Assembly (NCBI RefSeq): GCF_040448685.1
Contig: NZ_CP159290.1
Coordinates: 4,650,001-4,714,000 of the forward strand
Direction of reading: 5' to 3'
DNA length: 64,000 bases
DNA from: Cellulosimicrobium sp. ES-005
GTDB lineage: Bacteria; Actinomycetota; Actinomycetes; Actinomycetales; Cellulomonadaceae
Made by a program: the position numbers and the translations under genes. How positions within the stretch are numbered: position 1 is the stretch's first letter; each line of letters starts with the position of its first letter. Under the pieces are notes generated by a model. The model did not search any database and was not told the origin of the DNA. It was given only the letters and a program-made list of their open reading frames with translations. Of the stretch, positions 58,833 to 64,000 are shown one piece after another.

Positions 58833-60113
58833 TCAGGTCGTGGGGACGGTCGTCTCGAGGTCGGGGTCGAGCTCGGGGGAGGCCGCGTCCGACGACCGGT
58901 CGAACCGCGCGAGCGTCGCCGTGATGTTGTCCCGGCCGCCCTGGGCGTTCGCCCAGTCCACGAGCGCGCCCGCCACCGTCTGCGGGTCGTGACCGACCCG
59001 TTCCTGGGTGGCGTGGAGCAGCGCCGCGAGGTCGCCGGCGGGGGAGCAGTAGTTCCACAGGCCGTCCGAGCACACCAGCACCCAGCCGTCGCGGTCGGGG
59101 AAGGTGGCAGCCGTCCGGGCGACGGGGTCCGGGGCGTCGGGGCCGAGCCAGCGCGTGATGGCGTGGGCCTGCGGGGAGCTCTCCGCCTGGACGCGGGGGA
59201 TGCCCTGCGCCATCATCTCCTGCGCCCAGGAGTCGTCGACGCTGAGCTGGTGCGCCTCGCCGTCGTCCGGGATCCAGTAGGCGCGCGAGTCGCCCACCCA
59301 GCCCGTGACGACGAGCGGGCCGTCGACGACCGCCGCGACGAACGTGCACGACGGCGGGTTCTCGCGGTCGGCCATCGCGCCGACGGTCGTCAGGATCGCG
59401 TCCTGCGCGGCCCGCGAGGCGTCCGCGACGAGCGCCGACCAGGCGGCGACCCGCGCCGTCGGCTCGCCGACCACGGGGGAGGTGCCCTCCGGGGCGCCCG
59501 CGGCGAGCACGTCGCGCGCCGCCCGCGCCGCCGCGAGGCTCGCGACGTCGGAGTCGGGCGCGGAGGAGACGCCGTCGCACACGACGAGCGCGGCGAACGC
59601 GCGGTCCGCGGCGGCGGACGGGCTCGCGGCGAGGGCCATCGCGTCCTCGTTGCGGGAGTGCCGCACGCCGCGGTCGCACACGCCGGCGACCCACGTCGCG
59701 GGGCGCTCGGCCCAGTGGTCCCGCTCGGACGCGGCCGGCTCGCCGCACTCCGTGCAGTACCCGTCCTCGGCCACGCGGCCCCCGCACCGCACGCACGGCC
59801 GGGCGTCGGGCTCGGTGGTGCCGTCGTCCGGGGCGGACGCCGCCTCCCCGGACGCGTGCTGCGACGTCGCGGGCCCGGCAGGTCCTCCGCCCGCCGCGTC
59901 GACGTCCGTCGCGTCGCGGCGCGCCTCGTCGTCCGAGCCGCCCGCCGGGGGGAGCGGGGCGAGCGGCGTGCCGCACGCCTCGCAGAACCGCGCGCCCTCG
60001 GGCGACGGCTCGCCGCACGCGGGGCACGCGAGCACCGGCGCCGGGACGGCGTCGTCGGGCACGGCCAGGTCGGGGACGGCCTGGTCGGGCGCGGGTGTCG
60101 GGACGTCGCTCAT
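58833..60113 (-). CDS. Zinc-ribbon PP2C-type Ser/Thr phosphatase
   Basis: 426-aa cytoplasmic phosphatase. Two zinc ribbons precede the domain (Cys30-Cys33-Cys44-Cys47, and CVRCGGRVAEDGYCTECG at about 105-122). The PP2C core (about 140-415) keeps the metal-binding motifs: RNEDA, VCDGVSSA, GDSRAYW, CSDGLWNY and GRDNITA. It overlaps the kinase gene by 4 nt, so the antagonistic pair is made together. Likely reverses phosphorylation by the PknG-like kinase. Confidence 0.93.
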   Translation of the reverse strand: MSDVPTPAPDQAVPDLAVPDDAVPAPVLACPACGEPSPEGARFCEACGTPLAPLPPAGGSDDEARRDATDVDAAGGGPAGPATSQHASGEAASAPDDGTTEPDARPCVRCGGRVAEDGYCTECGEPAASERDHWAERPATWVAGVCDRGVRHSRNEDAMALAASPSAAADRAFAALVVCDGVSSAPDSDVASLAAARAARDVLAAGAPEGTSPVVGEPTARVAAWSALVADASRAAQDAILTTVGAMADRENPPSCTFVAAVVDGPLVVTGWVGDSRAYWIPDDGEAHQLSVDDSWAQEMMAQGIPRVQAESSPQAHAITRWLGPDAPDPVARTAATFPDRDGWVLVCSDGLWNYCSPAGDLAALLHATQERVGHDPQTVAGALVDWANAQGGRDNITATLARFDRSSDAASPELDPDLETTVPTT

Positions 60114-62467
60114 CGGACCGTCCACCGTCGCACCTCGTTCGCGCGGTCGACGAGCGTGATGCGCTCGTCCCGCGAGTCCGTGAGCGACGCGAGCTCGCGG
60201 TACGCACCCTCGAGCGCGTCGCGCAGCGCGGGCTCGTCGGCGGGCACCCCCGCGATCCGCGTCGTCGGCTCGGGCCCGGACCGCGTGACGGTCTCGAGCG
60301 CGGAGCGCAGCACGCCGACGGAGAGCTCCGCGCGCTCGCGCGGCGCGATCGACACCGCGGCGACGCTCGCCATCGCGTCGGCGAGCGCGGGCAGGCCGCG
60401 GCCCGACTCGGCGAGCAGGTGCGCGCGCAGCGTGCGGGACTCGACGTACGAGCCGCGCGTCGGACCCACGAGGTCGAGCGCGTGGAGGGCGCCGTCCAGG
60501 TCGCCGCGCGCCTCGCGGATGCGCATGAGACCGAACGCGGCAGGCGCCGTGTAGTTGGCGTCGGTGCGGGCACAGATCACGTAGAGCGACTCCGCGATGT
60601 CCGGCTCGCCGCTCAGCTCGCAGGCCGCCGCGAGCGCGAGCTTCGGCGCGAGCTCGCCGGGCACCTGGCCGTAGACCGCGTTGAACGACGCGCGCGCGGC
60701 GACCGGGTCGCCCTGCGCGAGCTCGCCGAGGCCCCCGAGCCACGCCGCGCGCCACTCCCACGGGTCGTCCGCGAGGATCGTGCCGATGGTGCCGCGCAGC
60801 ACGTCGAAGCGGCCCGCCTCGATGGCCGCGCGGGCGCGCGCGAGGTGCACCTCGACGGTGTCCTCGGGCGCGTCCGCGAGCGCGGCGAGCCGCGCGTCCG
60901 GGTCGACGACGTTGACGCCGGCGAGCCAGCTCGCCATCGGGTCGTGGTCGTCGCGGCGCAGCGTGGGGAGCTCGTCCCAGGCGAGCGGCCGGGCCGCCAC
61001 GTCGGCGACCGGCGCCTCGAAGAGCACCGACGCCGCCGAGTGCAGCGCCGGGTTGCCCGGGCCGGCGTCGGCGGCCACGACCTCGCGCAGCACCCCGAGG
61101 AGCTGGGTGCGCATCTCGTCGGCGGTCGCGAAGCGGTCCGCGGGGTCGAGCGCGCACGCCTTGGCGAGCAGGCGGTAGAACGAGTCGTACTGCTGGAACA
61201 CGGGCGTGTCGGCGACCGGCGGGAGCGACGCGACGTACGTCGTCGTGTTGCCCCGGAAGTCGAGGACGAGCGTCGCGAGCGTGCGGCCGATCGTGTAGAT
61301 GTCGGAGGCGATCGACGGGCCGACCTCGGCGACCTCGGGCGCCTGGTACCCGACCGTCCCGAAGATCGCTGACGTCATGTCGTCGGCGCGCCGCACGCCG
61401 CCGAGGTCGATGAGCTTGACGCCGTCGCCCTGCTGGATGACGTTCTCCGGCTTGAAGTCGCAGAACAGCAGGTTGTGGTCGTGCAGGTAGGCGAACGCGG
61501 GAAGGATCGCGAGCACGTAGGCGAGCGCCTGGTCGACCGGCATCGGGTCGATCACGCCGTTGTTGGCGTCCCGGCGGTCCTGGAGGATCTCCTTGAGCGA
61601 CTCGCCGCCCACGTACTCCATGACGGTGTAGCCCGCGCCGTCGTGCATGGCGAAGTTGTAGATCTCGACGATGAGCGGGTGCTCCACCTCCGCGAGGAAC
61701 TGCCGCTCGGAGATCGCGGCCGCGTAGGCGTCCGGGTCGCCCGAGTTGAGCAGGCCCTTGAGCACGACCCACCGGCCCGACACGTTCTGGTCGCGGGCCA
61801 GGTAGATCCAGCCGAGGCCGCCGTGCGCGAGGCAGCCCACGACCTCGTACTGCCCGCCGACCAGGTCGCCCGGGGAGAGCTGGGGCGTGAAGTCGAAGCG
61901 GTTGCCGCAGTGGGGGCAGAAGCCGGACGTCCGACCGGGCTGCCCGTCGCGGCCGCGGCCGACCTTCTCGCCGCACGCGGGGCAGTAGCGCTTGCGCTCC
62001 GCGACCTCGGGCACCGCCATCACGGACTGCAGCGGGTCGCGCGCGGGGACGGACGGGACGGTCGTCAGTCCCGCGCCGAGGCCGCGACCGCGCAGGCGCG
62101 TCGACGACGTGCCGACGCGGCGCGTGGCCTTCGATCCGGTCGCGGCGGTGCGCGCCGAGCCGAGCGCGGCCGTCGCGAGGCGGCTCGAGCTCGTGCGGCC
62201 CGTGCGCGTCGAGCGCTCGGCGTCGGGGTCCGCGCCCGCGGACGGCCCGGTCCCGGGACGGCCCTGGACGAACCCGGTGCCGAGCATCGCGGACGGCGAC
62301 GCGGCGGCGGCCGTGCCCGGTGCCGGCGCGCCGGTGGTCCCGGTCGCGGCCCCCGTCGGCGTGCCGCCGGAGCCGCCGGCGGGTGCGCCGCAGACGTTGC
62401 AGTAGCCGTCCTCGATGGTGCCCGGGCAGCCGGGCTCCGAGCACGGGACGGTCGCGGTGGTGGTCAC
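60110..62467 (-). CDS. pknG: PknG-like Ser/Thr protein kinase
   Basis: 785-aa soluble kinase. An N-terminal zinc ribbon (Cys9, Cys14, Cys23, Cys26) is not part of mycobacterial PknG as I know it. A disordered Thr/Ser/Arg region follows (phosphorylation sites likely), then a rubredoxin-like CPACG...CPHCG pair (about 167-195), the kinase domain (about 210-450) with AHGGLGWIY, Lys237, FCDFKPEN (Asp337) and DLG (Asp354), and a TPR tail (about 500-785). In mycobacteria and corynebacteria PknG senses nutrient status through GlnH/GlnX and phosphorylates an FHA protein (OdhI/GarA). GTG overlaps the upstream stop by 4 nt. Confidence 0.93.
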   Translation of the reverse strand: MTTTATVPCSEPGCPGTIEDGYCNVCGAPAGGSGGTPTGAATGTTGAPAPGTAAAASPSAMLGTGFVQGRPGTGPSAGADPDAERSTRTGRTSSSRLATAALGSARTAATGSKATRRVGTSSTRLRGRGLGAGLTTVPSVPARDPLQSVMAVPEVAERKRYCPACGEKVGRGRDGQPGRTSGFCPHCGNRFDFTPQLSPGDLVGGQYEVVGCLAHGGLGWIYLARDQNVSGRWVVLKGLLNSGDPDAYAAAISERQFLAEVEHPLIVEIYNFAMHDGAGYTVMEYVGGESLKEILQDRRDANNGVIDPMPVDQALAYVLAILPAFAYLHDHNLLFCDFKPENVIQQGDGVKLIDLGGVRRADDMTSAIFGTVGYQAPEVAEVGPSIASDIYTIGRTLATLVLDFRGNTTTYVASLPPVADTPVFQQYDSFYRLLAKACALDPADRFATADEMRTQLLGVLREVVAADAGPGNPALHSAASVLFEAPVADVAARPLAWDELPTLRRDDHDPMASWLAGVNVVDPDARLAALADAPEDTVEVHLARARAAIEAGRFDVLRGTIGTILADDPWEWRAAWLGGLGELAQGDPVAARASFNAVYGQVPGELAPKLALAAACELSGEPDIAESLYVICARTDANYTAPAAFGLMRIREARGDLDGALHALDLVGPTRGSYVESRTLRAHLLAESGRGLPALADAMASVAAVSIAPRERAELSVGVLRSALETVTRSGPEPTTRIAGVPADEPALRDALEGAYRELASLTDSRDERITLVDRANEVRRWTVR

Positions 62468-63570
62468 GACGACGCTCCTTCCGGGGTGGGCAGGTCGCGG
62501 GTGAGGAACTGGTACTGCTCGACGAGGAAGCGGGCGAGCGTCACGTCGCACGGCACGGCCTCGACGGCCGCGCGCGCCTCGGCGTGGCCGGAGCGCACCG
62601 TGGGTGACGCGGACCGCCCGTTGGCCTCGGCCTTCTCGGCGAGCCGCTCCAGGCTGTAGCGCAGCTCGGCGCGCTCGCGCAGCGGGCGGGTGTAGGCGTC
62701 CTCGACGGTCTCGACGGCGCGCGCGACGGTCGCCAGTCGCGCCGTGTAGGCGTCGAGCTCGAAGCGGGAGTCGGGGACCGGGCCGAGCCGTGACACGTCG
62801 GGGACGGCGAGCCGCGGCGGGTGCGCGATCTCGCGACGGCACCGCGCGACGAGCTCGCGCAGCGCGGGCTCGCGCGCCTCCAGCGCGTCGCGCTGCTCCT
62901 CGGTGCGGGCACGGTCGCGGCGCAGCTCGCGGCGCTGCGCCGACGCGACGATGAGGTCGCGCTCGGCGCGCGCCACCTCGGTCTCGAGCTCCGCGAGCGG
63001 GCCCGCGACGTCGGCCCCGCGCGCGGCCTGGGCGACGAGGTGGTCGAGACGCCCGCGCAGGGTCTCGACGCGTCCCCGCGCGTCCGCGTCGGAGCCCGCC
63101 AGGTCCTCGCAGCGCACGAGCTCGGCGCGCACGCCGCGCAGCCGCGCGACCTGGTCCGCCGTGTGCGGGTCGAACGACAGGCGGGTGCGGAGCTGGACGA
63201 CGAGCGCGTCGCACAGCTTCACCGCCTCGACGAGCGAGACGAGCGCGGCGCCCGAGCCGGAGTCGAGGCGCCCCCAGACGAGCTGGGAGATCTTCTCGCG
63301 CGCGACGGCGTCGGCCCGGCCCGAGTCCCACACGGGCCGGATCTCGTCCGCGCGCGTGCGGATCGCCTGCCAGAGCGACAGCGCGAGCACGAGGTCGGCG
63401 GTGTAGACGTCGGGCGTCGCGGCGGCCTGCGCGGCGGCGTCGAGCCGGTCGAGCTCGGTGCGACGCTCGTCGAGCCACGTCTCGAGCGCGGCGAGGTACG
63501 CCAGGAGGTCGGCGGCGGGGATCGCCTCGCCGAGCCGTCCCGGCGCCTCGGGTGCGGTCGTGCGGGTCAC
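62464..63570 (-). CDS. Helical protein between glnH-like and pknG
   Basis: 368-aa Ala/Arg/Glu/Leu-rich protein, predicted almost entirely helical with coiled-coil stretches (about 150-260). No hydrophobic segment long enough for a transmembrane helix is visible. It occupies the place of GlnX, which in M. tuberculosis is a membrane protein relaying from GlnH to PknG. If the position means the same role, the membrane step is missing here or encoded elsewhere. GTG start overlapping the glnH-like stop, and its stop overlapping pknG. Not recognised as a named family. Confidence 0.75.
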   Translation of the reverse strand: MTRTTAPEAPGRLGEAIPAADLLAYLAALETWLDERRTELDRLDAAAQAAATPDVYTADLVLALSLWQAIRTRADEIRPVWDSGRADAVAREKISQLVWGRLDSGSGAALVSLVEAVKLCDALVVQLRTRLSFDPHTADQVARLRGVRAELVRCEDLAGSDADARGRVETLRGRLDHLVAQAARGADVAGPLAELETEVARAERDLIVASAQRRELRRDRARTEEQRDALEAREPALRELVARCRREIAHPPRLAVPDVSRLGPVPDSRFELDAYTARLATVARAVETVEDAYTRPLRERAELRYSLERLAEKAEANGRSASPTVRSGHAEARAAVEAVPCDVTLARFLVEQYQFLTRDLPTPEGASS

Positions 63571-64000
63571 GGCGTGCGGCCGTACACCGCGGTCGGCGGG
63601 GCCGGGGCGGGGCCGAGGCCCCCGAGCCACTCGCCGTAGATCGCGGCCCAGCGCCCGTCCGACTTCATCTGCTCCAGCACGCCGTTGACGAACCGGACCA
63701 TGTCCACGTTCTGCGCCGGGACGCCGATGCCGTAGGGCTCGTCGCTGATCGCCTCGCCGACGACCTTCGCGTACGGGTCCTGGGCCGCGAAGCCCGCGAG
63801 GATCGTGTCGTCGCCCGTGATCGCGTCGACCTTGCCCTGCTGGAACAGCACGAGGCACTGGGTGTGGGTCGTGGCCGGGACGGGCTCGATGCCGGAGAAC
63901 TGCTCGAGGCGCGTGAGCGTCGTCGTGCCTTCCGGGGCGCACACGCGCTGGCCCTCGAGGTCCGCGATCCCGCCGGCCGTCGAGTCCCGCGTGACGAGCA
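63567..64000 (-). CDS. glnH: GlnH-like amino-acid binding protein (partial)
   Basis: C-terminal 143 residues of a periplasmic-binding-protein type II domain; the N-terminus, with any signal peptide, lies beyond the right edge. Seen: CAPEGTTTLTRL, CLVLFQQGKVDAITGDDTIL and FVNGVLEQMKSDGRWAAIYG, the lobe-2 pattern of GlnH/HisJ-like receptors. No transporter genes accompany it, so it is probably a sensor for an amino acid such as Gln, Glu or Asp that feeds PknG, as GlnH does in mycobacteria (inference). Confidence 0.85.
   Translation of the reverse strand, partial: LVTRDSTAGGIADLEGQRVCAPEGTTTLTRLEQFSGIEPVPATTHTQCLVLFQQGKVDAITGDDTILAGFAAQDPYAKVVGEAISDEPYGIGVPAQNVDMVRFVNGVLEQMKSDGRWAAIYGEWLGGLGPAPAPPTAVYGRTP

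Overview
The window is very GC-rich DNA (roughly three quarters G+C by eye) with C/G-ending codons, many GTG starts, chains of 4-nt ATGA/GTGA gene overlaps and a high density of leaderless promoters. Together with DUF3039, DUF2017, DUF3054, PknG and an EcfT/BioM/BioY biotin transporter, this points to an actinomycete, most plausibly Micrococcales (Promicromonosporaceae/Cellulomonadaceae such as Cellulosimicrobium or Isoptericola). The assignment is inference; there is no rRNA in the window.

Layout. 0.1-2.4 kb: small unknown protein, DUF4349 lipoprotein, PfkB sugar kinase. 2.5-9.2 kb: an amino-sugar locus with ROK repressor, ABC solute-binding protein, two permeases, ROK kinase and NagB. 9.3-17.3 kb: housekeeping genes (DUF3039, SF2 helicase, pncB, clpS, DUF2017, murI, MBL hydrolase, rph, rdgB). 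17.4-25.2 kb: DUF3054, an ABC-F protein, flavodoxin, membrane and DUF4916 proteins, PLP decarboxylase with a GPH symporter, thioredoxin. 25.3-27.8 kb: an AT-richer accessory patch beside tRNA-Leu(UAG), with an XRE/ImmA pair, a DUF2188 pair, an IS3-type OrfA fragment and a broken VOC gene; it looks like the remnant of an integrated element.

27.8-29.4 kb: tRNA-Leu, Bcp peroxiredoxin, a GroES-like paralogue and a tandem tRNA-Lys(CUU) duplication. 29.6-34.3 kb: a 1268-residue secreted metallophosphoesterase and an SDR. 34.4-42.4 kb: trpB2 behind a Trp-Trp leader peptide and attenuator-like RNA, trmB, a DUF485/ActP acetate symporter, a small kinase, a flavoprotein disulfide reductase and an ATP-grasp enzyme. 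42.5-50.8 kb: a glycine-betaine-type ABC importer, LysE exporter, tRNA-His, oligoribonuclease, PAP2 phosphatase and an ArsR/MFS pair. 50.9-55.7 kb: a biotin operon (bioY, acyl-CoA ligase, thiolase, bioM, bioN). 56.0-64 kb: an HrcA-type Hsp20 gene, then a six-gene signalling operon running off the right edge: GlnH-like receptor, helical protein, PknG-like kinase, PP2C phosphatase, vWA protein and FHA protein.

Four things stand out: (1) a trpL-like leader (Trp-Trp at codons 9-10 of 13) in front of trpB2; (2) the PknG/PP2C/vWA/FHA operon, in which kinase, phosphatase and FHA protein all carry zinc ribbons; (3) two palindromic arrays of a 21-nt repeat at the ends of convergent genes, which also supply stop codons; (4) about eighteen genes with a TANNNT-type box 6-7 nt before the start codon, implying leaderless transcription.
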